DNA of 10,509 nt. Source: Bacillota bacterium (GTDB taxonomy: Bacteria > Bacillota > Clostridia > Lachnospirales > Lachnospiraceae). Both the position numbers and the translations under genes were made by a program. The DNA lies in the NCBI GenBank assembly GCA_023436765.1, contig JAEZHX010000257.1:1-10509 (forward strand), read 5' to 3'. The notes beneath the pieces are model-generated. The model worked only from the letters and a program-made list of their open reading frames with translations, had not been told where the DNA came from and ran no database searches. Position 1 is the stretch's first letter. The number at the start of each line of letters is the position of its first letter. Below are positions 1 to 6,344 of this stretch, piece by piece.

Positions 1-110
1 CCCATGAGCTGCTGTGCCGCTTCATAGGTAATGGAAGTACTCTCTTTGCTGGTATAGCTGTCTGCCAGCTCCTTCACCAGTGGAAGCAGCTCCTCAACGT
101 TATATTCCAT
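1..110 (-). CDS. 5' end of a leftward gene, possibly DUF6179-like (partial)
   Basis: Reading leftward from ATG at 110, 36 codons run open to the window edge, beginning MEYNVEELLPLVKELADSYT. A strong ribosome binding site, GGGAGG (118-123), lies 7 nt upstream, so the start is well supported. The visible part is acidic and helical, with no signal peptide or membrane segment. It reminds me of the N-terminus of DUF6179 proteins of Lachnospiraceae, which have no known function, but this is recollection and only 36 residues are visible. It has its own promoter candidate at 146-174 and diverges from the small rightward transcript and the XRE gene. Confidence 0.7.
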   Translation of the reverse strand, partial: MEYNVEELLPLVKELADSYTSKESTSITYEAAQQLM

Positions 111-145
111 TCACATACCTCCCATAAACGTCTATTAGTGAAACT

Positions 146-206
146 ATTTTATAATTGTAGCTTTCACTTTACAAGTCTTGTAAAATATGAGATTTTGTGT
201 TATGAT
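146..206. promoter_or_regulatory. Divergent promoters sharing a perfect operator-like palindrome
   Basis: The palindrome TTTACAAG-T-CTTGTAAA occupies 168-184. Each arm ends in TTGTAA, which fits a -35 element. Rightward: TTGTAA (178-183), 17 bp, TATGAT (201-206) with a TG extended -10 motif at 198-199. Leftward: TTGTAA (174-169), 17 bp, TAAAAT (151-146). Predicted starts are near 213 (rightward) and 139 (leftward). A dimeric regulator bound here would block or shape both promoters at once. The binding protein is unknown. The promoter assignments rest on box and spacing matches only. Confidence 0.55.
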
Positions 207-230
207 AGAATCACAAAAGGAATGGTATAT

Positions 231-284
231 ATGTGCCAGAAATACTTACATAAATATGAAATAAACACCAATAAAATAAACTGA
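231..284 (+). CDS. Possible 17-residue peptide ORF ending inside the terminator stem
   Basis: ATG at 231 opens a 17-codon frame, MCQKYLHKYEINTNKIN, ending at TGA 282-284. An AAAAGGA sequence (215-221) lies 9 nt upstream, acceptable as a ribosome binding site, and the predicted transcript start would lie just before it. The peptide is polar and basic, with no hydrophobic segment, so a membrane toxin of the type I kind is unlikely. The stop codon sits within the 5' arm of the 278-319 hairpin, so a terminating ribosome would cover that arm. This is the geometry of translation-coupled attenuation. At this length it could be chance. Confidence 0.25.
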   Translation: MCQKYLHKYEINTNKIN

Positions 285-325
285 ACCGTTCTCTGATTAA
301 GTCAGTAGTGGTTCAGTTTTATATT
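278..325 (+). terminator. Intrinsic terminator-like hairpin (possibly bidirectional)
   Basis: The arms AAACTGAACC (278-287) and GGTTCAGTTT (310-319) are perfectly complementary over 10 bp. The 22-nt loop can form a small inner CTGA/TCAG helix (293-296 with 302-305). A T-rich tail follows rightward. The A-rich left flank (271-280) gives a weaker U-rich tail on the other strand. No conventional gene ends here, so its natural client is the short transcript starting near 213. Confidence 0.65.
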
Positions 326-347
326 TTCTAACTCTACGGAGCGTTGA

Positions 348-376
348 TTGAATTTGATTACATAATCGATTAATAT
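348..376 (+). promoter_or_regulatory. Promoter candidate for the XRE/desulfoferrodoxin-like gene
   Basis: TTGAAT (348-353), a 17-bp spacer and TAATAT (371-376) precede the gene. The transcript would start near 383, giving a leader of only about 16 nt that contains the AGGAGG site (385-390). A perfect 10-bp palindrome, TAATCGATTA (363-372), overlaps the -10 box. It is a plausible operator for autoregulation by the XRE protein. Both -35 and -10 hexamers are identical to those proposed upstream of the response regulator. Confidence 0.45.
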
Positions 377-398
377 ATTATTCTAGGAGGTGAACATC

Positions 399-986
399 AT
401 GGATTACAGTAAAATCGGAAAATTACTTTACCGTCTGCGGACCGAGAACCATATGACACAGAGACAGGTAGCGGAGGCCATAAATCTCAGCGATAAAACC
501 ATCTCTAAATGGGAACGTGGATTGGGGTGTCCTGATGTATCCCTGCTGGGAGAGCTCTCTGAACTCTTTGGCGTGAATATCGCTAATCTGCTATCGGGGG
601 ATCTGGAGCCCAACCAGGCTGTCGGAGGTAATATGAAGAAAATAAAGTTTTATGTATGTCCTGATTGCGGGAATGTCATTACCGGGACCGGGGAGGCGGA
701 AATCTCCTGCTGCGGGCGCAAGCTGCTGCCTGTGAGTTTGAATACAGCGGATGATGATCACCGGGTGACCATAGAGATAATAGAAAATGATTATTATATC
801 ACCTTTGCTCACGAGATGAGCAAGGCACATTACCTTTCCTTTGCCGCCTATGTGTCCTCAGACAGGGTCTTATTGATAAAGATGTATCCGGAGCAGAATC
901 CGGAGCTGCGCTTTCCGAAGATGTATCGGGGAATGCTGTATTATTACTGCAGCAGACATGGACTCTATGTCATAAATACGAAATAG
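399..986 (+). CDS. XRE-family regulator fused to a desulfoferrodoxin-like (superoxide reductase) domain
   Basis: This 195-residue cytosolic protein has an N-terminal HTH of the XRE/Cro type (about 5-60; core QRQVAEAINLSDKTISKWER). The rest matches a two-iron superoxide reductase. C87/C90 (CPDC) and C104/C105 (SCCG) fit the desulforedoxin FeCys4 site. H121, H138, H144, C184 and H187 (CSRHG) fit the His4Cys catalytic iron site. The Glu-Lys pair that precedes the first histidine in active enzymes is replaced by Asp-Asp (DDDH), so a redox-sensing role is at least as likely as catalysis. An in-frame GTG at 390 overlaps the AGGAGG (385-390), so I chose ATG 399, 8 nt downstream of that site. The gene converges with the kinase gene, with 41 bp between stops and no clear terminator there. 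Ligand matching is from remembered family motifs. Confidence 0.88.
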   Translation: MDYSKIGKLLYRLRTENHMTQRQVAEAINLSDKTISKWERGLGCPDVSLLGELSELFGVNIANLLSGDLEPNQAVGGNMKKIKFYVCPDCGNVITGTGEAEISCCGRKLLPVSLNTADDDHRVTIEIIENDYYITFAHEMSKAHYLSFAAYVSSDRVLLIKMYPEQNPELRFPKMYRGMLYYYCSRHGLYVINTK

Positions 987-1027
987 TATTTCAAAAATCA
1001 TTAGGCGAAACAGGAGTAACAGATTGT

Positions 1028-2800
1028 CTATGAAATTGGGGGAATTATAATGGTTATGGCAGAACCCTTTTCATTTGATTCAATCTGTAACGTACCCTTT
1101 AAATCAATCTGGACTACACTTCGGATGATGGCATAACCAATGCTATAGGTATGATTAAGATCAAAACCCTCCGGCATACCTACTCCATTATCAGAAACTT
1201 TCAGAACAATCTGATTCTGGAAGTATTTGCAGCATATGAAAATCCGTTTATCTTCCCTTTCCTTGAAAGCATATTTATAGCTGTTCGTAATTAGTTCATT
1301 TATTATCATTGAGACCGAGGGAGCTTTCGCATATGGAATAAAGATATCGTCGATGTCAACTTCAACCTTGATATTATCACAAACAAAGCTTTTTAAAACC
1401 ACGCGAATAATATCTTCCAGATTAATCGCAGCTTCCCCGGACAAATTGGAGGAGATGAATTCATGTAGGGATGCCGTATTCTGAATCCGCTCTATGATGG
1501 AGTTCAATATCTTATCCACATCTACATCCTTATTTTTTCTGATATAGATCTGCTGCATGCTGATGATGTTCACAATGGTCTGAAGGTTGTTTTTAATACG
1601 ATGGTTGCTTTCCTGCAGCAGAATTGAATTTCCCATCAAACGGGAGGTTTCAATAATCACAGCGATCTCCTTGCAGAAGGACTTCAGGTATAATAACTGC
1701 AGTTCATCATATACAAAATACCCATCATAAATAACCTGCAATAAACCCTGGGCTTTTGACTTATTCAAGATCGGAAAGCAGATCAAGGTCTTGCAGTTCA
1801 TTGGCGGCTCGTTGAAGTATTTTTCGAAGCTGGAATCCTCAAAGTTAGCATAGAAAACCTCTGATTTGTTCCCGATTTCCATATGGTACCGTATAAACTC
1901 CGGTTTCAACTCTTCAGAGTGTTTTTGAGAAGGATCCGAAAAAGAGTTGATTTGTTTTGAATCATCGTTATAAAGATAAATGATCGCCTTATTCGCATTT
2001 AATACCTGTGCTATGTTACGGGCTACATATCCTAATGCATCCTTCAATTCATAATTATTGGTCAGGTATTCCGCTCCGGAATATAACAGACTTAGCAGTT
2101 TTGATGTTTCCTCCTGCTTCTGCTTATCTTCCATCAGTTTTCTTCCTGAAAGCAGATACACCAGATGCTGTGGATTATTCTTAACCTCCTCGGCACTCAT
2201 CTCACCCAGGATGACATCGTCCATCACAACGTATATTCTAGTTGCAACCTTGATTGCATCCTCCCACTTCGTAGTGAAATAGAGAATCGCTTTCTGTTGT
2301 TCCCTCATGTCATTAATTATGGAAATTAATATATTGATATGATCAAAGCTCAATAGAGAAAACGGGCTGTCCAACATCAATACATCGGGATTGATCAGGT
2401 AGGACCGAATAAATTCAATGATAATTCTTTCCCCCGGAGTCATCTTTTTGACCTTCATATCAAGATCGATATTGATTCGATATAGTTCACAGAATCTTTT
2501 ACAGATCTCCAATATCTGTTTTTTGTTATATGGAATCAATAATTTTTCTGTCAGCAGAAAATTCTCATAGGCAGAGTATGACCTAAATAAATCGCTGTTT
2601 CTTTTGATACAGTGAATTATAGGTGGGGAAGTATCTGTATTTTTCTTGCTGAGCTTTCGCTGGCTGATCGGATCCTGTATATAAAAACGTTTAAAGATCT
2701 TACTGATATCATTATCCTTAATGCCAATCAATGCAACAACTTCTCCTGCTGCCACTTTAATGTTAAGCGGATGAATGGTTATCTGTTTCTTCAAATCCAT
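1028..2800 (-). CDS. Histidine kinase with N-terminal degenerate ABC-ATPase domain, GAF and HisKA_2/HATPase
   Basis: This 590-residue protein has no membrane segment or signal peptide. Residues about 1-220 read like a sugar-importer ABC ATPase that has lost its key residues: GIKDNDIS (26-33) stands where Walker A should be, MTPGE (120-124) replaces the LSGGQ signature, LMLDSP (141-146) is Walker B with Ser in place of the catalytic Glu, and there is no switch histidine (FTTKW, 175-179). A GAF-like region follows (about 240-385). The kinase core has the H-box ESNHRIKNNLQ with phospho-acceptor H400, the N-box NELITNSYKYAF (501-512), DNGVGMP (537-543) and a G2 region near 553-560. This is the HisKA_2 type, typical of kinases paired with ANTAR regulators such as EutW/EutV. 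It starts 24 bp after the regulator's stop, with AAGGGGG (2806-2812) 5 nt upstream of the ATG. The degenerate cassette may interact with the importer's permease or ATPase, which is inference. Confidence 0.9.
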   Translation of the reverse strand: MDLKKQITIHPLNIKVAAGEVVALIGIKDNDISKIFKRFYIQDPISQRKLSKKNTDTSPPIIHCIKRNSDLFRSYSAYENFLLTEKLLIPYNKKQILEICKRFCELYRINIDLDMKVKKMTPGERIIIEFIRSYLINPDVLMLDSPFSLLSFDHINILISIINDMREQQKAILYFTTKWEDAIKVATRIYVVMDDVILGEMSAEEVKNNPQHLVYLLSGRKLMEDKQKQEETSKLLSLLYSGAEYLTNNYELKDALGYVARNIAQVLNANKAIIYLYNDDSKQINSFSDPSQKHSEELKPEFIRYHMEIGNKSEVFYANFEDSSFEKYFNEPPMNCKTLICFPILNKSKAQGLLQVIYDGYFVYDELQLLYLKSFCKEIAVIIETSRLMGNSILLQESNHRIKNNLQTIVNIISMQQIYIRKNKDVDVDKILNSIIERIQNTASLHEFISSNLSGEAAINLEDIIRVVLKSFVCDNIKVEVDIDDIFIPYAKAPSVSMIINELITNSYKYAFKEREDKRIFICCKYFQNQIVLKVSDNGVGMPEGFDLNHTYSIGYAIIRSVVQIDLKGTLQIESNEKGSAITIIIPPIS

Positions 2801-2824
2801 AGATACCCCCTTACCATTTGGCTT

Positions 2825-3427
2825 TTATTTGCCTAATGCTAATGCTTCATTCATGCGTATTATTTCTTTCGCGACCTCTACCAGTTTTTTGTTAGAGTTC
2901 CGGCTTTTCTTCTGCATATATTCCATAGCCTGCTGCTCTCTAAAATTAAACTCTTCCATTAATATTCCCTTAGCTTTTTCAATAAATTTGCGATTCTCCA
3001 GATTGTTCTTTGTGACAACCAGTTCCTTATGTACATTTTTATATTCTTTGAAGCGTACCATAGCAATCTCTATTGCTGCTCTCAAACTGTCAAAGCTGAT
3101 GGGCTTGATCAGATAATTGAAAGCACCGGCTTCCTTTGCCTTCTCAATTAGTTCTAAATCACTGTATGCTGTAACAAATATGCAAGGAATAATAGTATCT
3201 GATTGGCTGTTAATAATTTCCAGTGCTCTGATTCCATCCATAACCGGCATCCTGACATCCATAATTAATAAATCGGGTGTATGCTGCCTTGCAAGATTAA
3301 TCGCCATTTCTCCGTCATAAGCTTCTCCGACGACTGAATGCCCCATCTCATTCAAAAACATCTTAAATCCGAAGAGTACCATAGCTTCATCTTCTGCTAA
3401 TAAGATCCTTAGTGATTGGTTGTTCAT
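2825..3427 (-). CDS. Response regulator with receiver and ANTAR RNA-binding output domain
   Basis: This 200-residue protein has a receiver domain (about 6-122) with acidic residues E12/D13, phospho-acceptor D57 (MDVRMP), T86 and K108 (LIKP). A coiled linker leads to an ANTAR domain (about 140-196) with the typical IEKAKGILM core, a mid-helix AMEYMQKKS and a late EVAKEII helix. ANTAR proteins bind paired RNA hairpins in leaders and prevent transcription termination, as shown for AmiR, NasR and EutV. The partner kinase is the next gene, 24 bp downstream. The ATG follows AAGGAGG (3433-3439) by 5 nt. The neighbouring operon leader at 10087-10155, with a terminator, is the obvious candidate target. 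Confidence 0.93.
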   Translation of the reverse strand: MNNQSLRILLAEDEAMVLFGFKMFLNEMGHSVVGEAYDGEMAINLARQHTPDLLIMDVRMPVMDGIRALEIINSQSDTIIPCIFVTAYSDLELIEKAKEAGAFNYLIKPISFDSLRAAIEIAMVRFKEYKNVHKELVVTKNNLENRKFIEKAKGILMEEFNFREQQAMEYMQKKSRNSNKKLVEVAKEIIRMNEALALGK

Positions 3428-3480
3428 AGCTCCCTCCTTAATCGTTAGGCATATTGCATAATTATCAATTTATATTTACA

Positions 3481-3509
3481 ATATTAACATAAATATTAGC
3501 TAAATTCAA
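3481..3509 (-). promoter_or_regulatory. Promoter candidate for the regulator-kinase operon
   Basis: On the minus strand TTGAAT (3509-3504), a 17-bp spacer and TAATAT (3486-3481) give a predicted start near 3474 and an AT-rich leader of about 47 nt. I see no terminator-like hairpin in this short leader. The region 3428-3660 otherwise holds only this promoter and the hairpins at 3593-3651. Confidence 0.45.
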
Positions 3510-3592
3510 TGTTGTTAAACATAATTATTCTGTATGTTTTTAATATGTACCCCGAGACATTTTAGTGAATATTTACCAAATTTTTATGCAAC

Positions 3593-3651
3593 AACCTAAG
3601 GCCTCCATGTTATGGGGGCCTAGGGTTCGTATATAATACCTAAGTGTTAGG
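3593..3651 (-). terminator. Strong hairpin at the end of the transport/catabolic operon, poor U-tract
   Basis: Arms 3593-3608 and 3612-3627 pair over 16 positions with one mismatch and two G-T pairs, with a 3-nt loop and a GC-rich centre. A smaller hairpin, CCTAA-gtg-TTAGG (3639-3651), lies between it and the stop codon of the preceding leftward gene. Neither strand has a clean T-run after the main stem; leftward it is followed by GTTGTTGCATAAAAATTT. It may be an imperfect terminator, or an mRNA 3'-end stabiliser that lets some transcripts continue into the regulator-kinase genes. Confidence 0.5.
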
Positions 3652-3660
3652 AAAGAATGA

Positions 3661-4494
3661 CTAAACTAACAGTTTCTTAATATAGTCTGTCGATTGTTTT
3701 ACATCTGCAAGGATTGCTTCCCGCGACATTGGTACATTCGTAGGTTTGATTGCTCCAAGCACTCCTTTTACATGAGTCGGTATCTCGAGTCCACAGGGAA
3801 TAGTTTTCCCGAAATCCTTCAGAACGTCAAATACCTTTTCAAAATTAATATCGCCCCCACCGATCGGGCGGTATTCTACTTGATTTCCACCTATGTGTAT
3901 GTCCTTCAGATGAAGATGTTCCATATACTCAAGACCATATTTAATATCTTCTTCTACCGTAATATTTCCGTTACAGTAGAAATAAGTATTTCCGGTATCA
4001 TAATTTAAGCGTACCAGCGGATGATTATATCTCTTGAAGATATGTATACTGTCCTTTGCAGTTCCAATGATATCACCATGGGACTCGAGGCCGATGATGA
4101 CATTATAGCGTTCTGCATGCTCAATGATCTTAACCATATTTTTATGGAATATTTCTATTCTTTCAAGAGGTCCCGAGTTGGTATTAATGATTTTTGCTCC
4201 TATTTTTCCGGCAAACTCTATCTTCTTCAAAAAATCCTGAAACTGCTCCTCTATCGTAAGGTCTACATGTCCGGATACCGCATGGCACTTTATCCCCGTC
4301 TTTGACAGGAGTTCTATTATCTGTTCGATATATTCATCCGTTATCTTTTTAGGATCTATATGTTCACACATATTAACGATGGAGGACAGCTCGGCATACT
4401 CAAAGCCGCTCAACTTGACCAGCTCAAGAGCCTCTTCGAGTGTATATCCCAGGCAAAGGTTCGTGCCCAGTGAAAATGGTTCAAATAATTTCAT
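3661..4494 (-). CDS. Sugar isomerase/epimerase-like TIM-barrel protein (AP_endonuc_2/xylose isomerase-like)
   Basis: This 277-residue cytosolic protein has the usual size and pattern of the xylose-isomerase-like superfamily, which includes inosose dehydratases, ketose 3-epimerases and hydroxypyruvate isomerases. Metal ligand candidates are E137 (GLESHG), D166 (NYDTGN), H195 (HLHLKD) and E237 (GLEIP). The late PIGGGDINFEKVFDVL segment (210-225) is characteristic. The start follows GAAGGTG by a few nucleotides. It is the last gene of the leftward operon, 28 bp after the crotonase gene, and is followed by the hairpins at 3593-3651. The substrate is not determinable; the importer genes in the same operon suggest a sugar, polyol or sugar acid. 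Confidence 0.85.
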   Translation of the reverse strand: MKLFEPFSLGTNLCLGYTLEEALELVKLSGFEYAELSSIVNMCEHIDPKKITDEYIEQIIELLSKTGIKCHAVSGHVDLTIEEQFQDFLKKIEFAGKIGAKIINTNSGPLERIEIFHKNMVKIIEHAERYNVIIGLESHGDIIGTAKDSIHIFKRYNHPLVRLNYDTGNTYFYCNGNITVEEDIKYGLEYMEHLHLKDIHIGGNQVEYRPIGGGDINFEKVFDVLKDFGKTIPCGLEIPTHVKGVLGAIKPTNVPMSREAILADVKQSTDYIKKLLV

Positions 4495-4522
4495 GTAATC
4501 ACCTTCATTCCTGATTTTATTA

Positions 4523-5299
4523 TTATTTACCGTACCACCTGGGAGAACGATTCTCTTCCTTCGCCTGAAGCACTTCCATACCGTCAGCAGACTTGAATAA
4601 GGTAACCATCATGGATTGTCCCATATGCAACCGGTTTTCGTATGACTTCATTCCCATATCGGAATAAAGCTCCTTGAACAGCTTTACCGCCGTAGGACTT
4701 TTATCTTCGAAGAAACCACCAAGCTCTTCAGCTTTATCCATAACGTCCTTCTTCATGACCACATAGTTCAGCATACCATATTCCAGAGCCTTTGCTGCAC
4801 TAAGCTTCTCACCCATCAGTCCGAGCGACATCACTTCTTTCTTCGTCATCTGTGAGAAAATACCCGAGAGCCCCATCGCCGGAGCCAAACCATCCAAAAT
4901 CTCAGGAATAGCAAAGGTTGCATCCTCTGCTGCCACAGCCAGATCACACACTTCCACTAAACTGAAGCCTCCGCCAAAGGCATTTCCCTCTACTGCTGCA
5001 ATGACCGGCTTCGGAAAGCCTACAATTGCAGTATGTAGAGAGATAAAGGCGGCACCGAATTCCTTGATTTCCATGGGAGTCATTTTACGGAAGTCCCCAA
5101 GCTCCCCTCCGGAGCAGAAAACATCTCTACTCCCTGCAATGATAACGCTATGACAGGTATCGTCATTAGCTTTATCGGTCAGTGTACGAACAATTTCCTG
5201 CATACATGGGATACTGAGCTTATTGTTCATTTCAGGGCGATCAATGCGAATTATGCAGATACTGCCGCGCATTTCAATTATTACACCATTCTGGTTCAT
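4523..5299 (-). CDS. Crotonase-superfamily protein (enoyl-CoA hydratase/isomerase-like)
   Basis: This 258-residue protein has the crotonase fold motifs. FCSGGEL (61-67) and GNAFGGGFS (105-113) form the oxyanion hole, with CDLAVA (118-123) and IPEILDGLAP (131-140) following. Aligned on GGGxx, the first catalytic Glu of rat enoyl-CoA hydratase (E144) is Ser113, while the second (E164) is kept as E133. Simple hydratase activity is therefore doubtful. Isomerase, decarboxylase or C-C hydrolase chemistry is possible. The longer frame from 5335 overlaps the upstream gene; I chose ATG 5299 because GGAGG (5305-5309) lies 5 nt before it. It lies between two TIM-barrel isomerase-like genes, 13 bp and 28 bp from them, so a shared pathway is likely. 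No acyl-CoA genes are nearby. Confidence 0.88.
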   Translation of the reverse strand: MNQNGVIIEMRGSICIIRIDRPEMNNKLSIPCMQEIVRTLTDKANDDTCHSVIIAGSRDVFCSGGELGDFRKMTPMEIKEFGAAFISLHTAIVGFPKPVIAAVEGNAFGGGFSLVEVCDLAVAAEDATFAIPEILDGLAPAMGLSGIFSQMTKKEVMSLGLMGEKLSAAKALEYGMLNYVVMKKDVMDKAEELGGFFEDKSPTAVKLFKELYSDMGMKSYENRLHMGQSMMVTLFKSADGMEVLQAKEENRSPRWYGK

Positions 5300-5312
5300 A
5301 TCTGCCTCCAGG

Positions 5313-6278
5313 TTATTTAACAAATTTACGGACATAATCCATCATCTCGAATGCATCTGCGCCGTTATTCATCATCTTAAAGATATCCCCATCTGCTTCG
5401 ATTGCATCTGTGATATCAAATAAGTAATCCATCCATTCAAAGGTCTTCTCCATAATGCGGATCGGGTTATGTCTCTGAGGGAACACGTCTGCGGTGATCC
5501 ATTCCTTATATCCTACCTTATTAAGGTAGAGGCAGAATTCTATGAACTCCCAGAAATTGATTACACCGGGAACCATATCCCAATCCCAGTTCCGGTAATT
5601 ATCATTGACATGAACATGGAATAAACGGTTGGTGGCGCCAAGGAAGGCTACGGAGTCACCGAGTATTTCCAGAGACTGAAGAGCATGTCCTGTATCAAGA
5701 GTAACACCGACATTATCGAGTCCTACTTCCTTACAGAAATATCCCATCTTGCCGGCATTATTCAAGAAGCAATGTACACGGGGTTCGGATGCCTTATACT
5801 CTAAACTGAGCTTTACATCTTTTCTATAGGCAGCTGCTTCTCTGACTGCTTCAACTGCATCATTGAAGGCACGGACAAAATCCAGCTCATACGGATAATC
5901 AGAGCCGTCATTAAGAAATGCTACCGTTACCTTGTCACACTTTAATTCTGCAGCCATATCAAGTCCATTCTTCAGGTATTGGGTCGCTTCCTTTCTAATT
6001 GCAGCATCAGGGCTTGAGATCGAACCATAAAGCCACTTGGGTTCACTCTTAACATTGATATTCAGTGCCGCAACTCCCATTCCATAGTTGTCCAATATCT
6101 TTTTTGTTTTCACAGGATCGGTTACCTGCTGAGGATATACAACCTCCAAACCGGAGCAGCCTTTGATAGTGGATGCCATTTGTACCATTTCTTCAAAGCT
6201 TCTTTCCGGTGCGTATTGAGCGAATCTGTCTTGAATTTTCCCCATAAAACCTGTGATTACCGCATATTTTCTTCTCAT
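5313..6278 (-). CDS. Xylose-isomerase-like TIM-barrel sugar isomerase/epimerase
   Basis: This 321-residue protein belongs to the xylose-isomerase-like TIM-barrel superfamily. Metal ligand candidates are E160 (LSLEYK), D195 (TLDTGH), H221/H223 (FHVHVND) and D264 (TADVFP), an Asp where many relatives have Glu. The EYK-EPR pattern (160-167) is one I associate with isomerases encoded beside ribose-type ABC transporters. The open frame extends to 6329, but an AGGAAGGA site (6287-6294) lies 8 nt before ATG 6278, which encodes MRRKYAV. The ATG at 6287 overlaps that site and is unlikely. It is the first catabolic gene after the transporter, separated from the binding-protein gene by 66 bp containing a GC-rich hairpin. 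Confidence 0.87.
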   Translation of the reverse strand: MRRKYAVITGFMGKIQDRFAQYAPERSFEEMVQMASTIKGCSGLEVVYPQQVTDPVKTKKILDNYGMGVAALNINVKSEPKWLYGSISSPDAAIRKEATQYLKNGLDMAAELKCDKVTVAFLNDGSDYPYELDFVRAFNDAVEAVREAAAYRKDVKLSLEYKASEPRVHCFLNNAGKMGYFCKEVGLDNVGVTLDTGHALQSLEILGDSVAFLGATNRLFHVHVNDNYRNWDWDMVPGVINFWEFIEFCLYLNKVGYKEWITADVFPQRHNPIRIMEKTFEWMDYLFDITDAIEADGDIFKMMNNGADAFEMMDYVRKFVK

Positions 6279-6299
6279 TTTTGTCATCCTTCCTGCCGA

Positions 6300-6318
6300 G
6301 GGTGGCTTACTGCCACCC
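6300..6318 (-). other. Intercistronic GC-rich hairpin after the binding-protein gene
   Basis: GGGTGGC (6300-6306) and GCCACCC (6312-6318) form a perfect 7-bp stem with a 5-nt loop. It starts 26 nt after the stop codon of the substrate-binding protein gene and lies just before the ribosome binding site of the next gene. There is no T-run. Such hairpins commonly protect the upstream mRNA end and help give higher expression of binding proteins than of downstream enzymes. That role is inferred here. Confidence 0.5.
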
Positions 6319-6344
6319 ATGCGGCACATATGTAATAGTCTTGA

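Larger units (their letters stand above)
213..325 (+). ncRNA. Candidate short terminated transcript of about 110 nt
   Basis: A well-spaced extended -10 promoter (178-206) points right and an intrinsic-terminator-like hairpin ends at 319. No annotated-size gene lies between them. The XRE gene further right has its own promoter candidate (348-376), so this looks like an independent small transcript. It may be a small RNA or a peptide-coding RNA (see 231-284). Alternatively it is an attenuated leader for the XRE gene, with read-through past the terminator. Ends are estimated from promoter and terminator positions only. Confidence 0.4.

Noticed and set aside
428..830. Minus-strand frames opposite the XRE/desulfoferrodoxin-like gene
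   Set aside because: The plus-strand gene has clear HTH and iron-ligand motifs with a strong ribosome binding site; the antisense frames have neither.
3694..4305. Two plus-strand frames (3694-4008 and 4021-4305) opposite the second TIM-barrel gene
   Set aside because: Both are antisense shadows of a gene with intact metal-ligand motifs, and their translations have no domain-like pattern.
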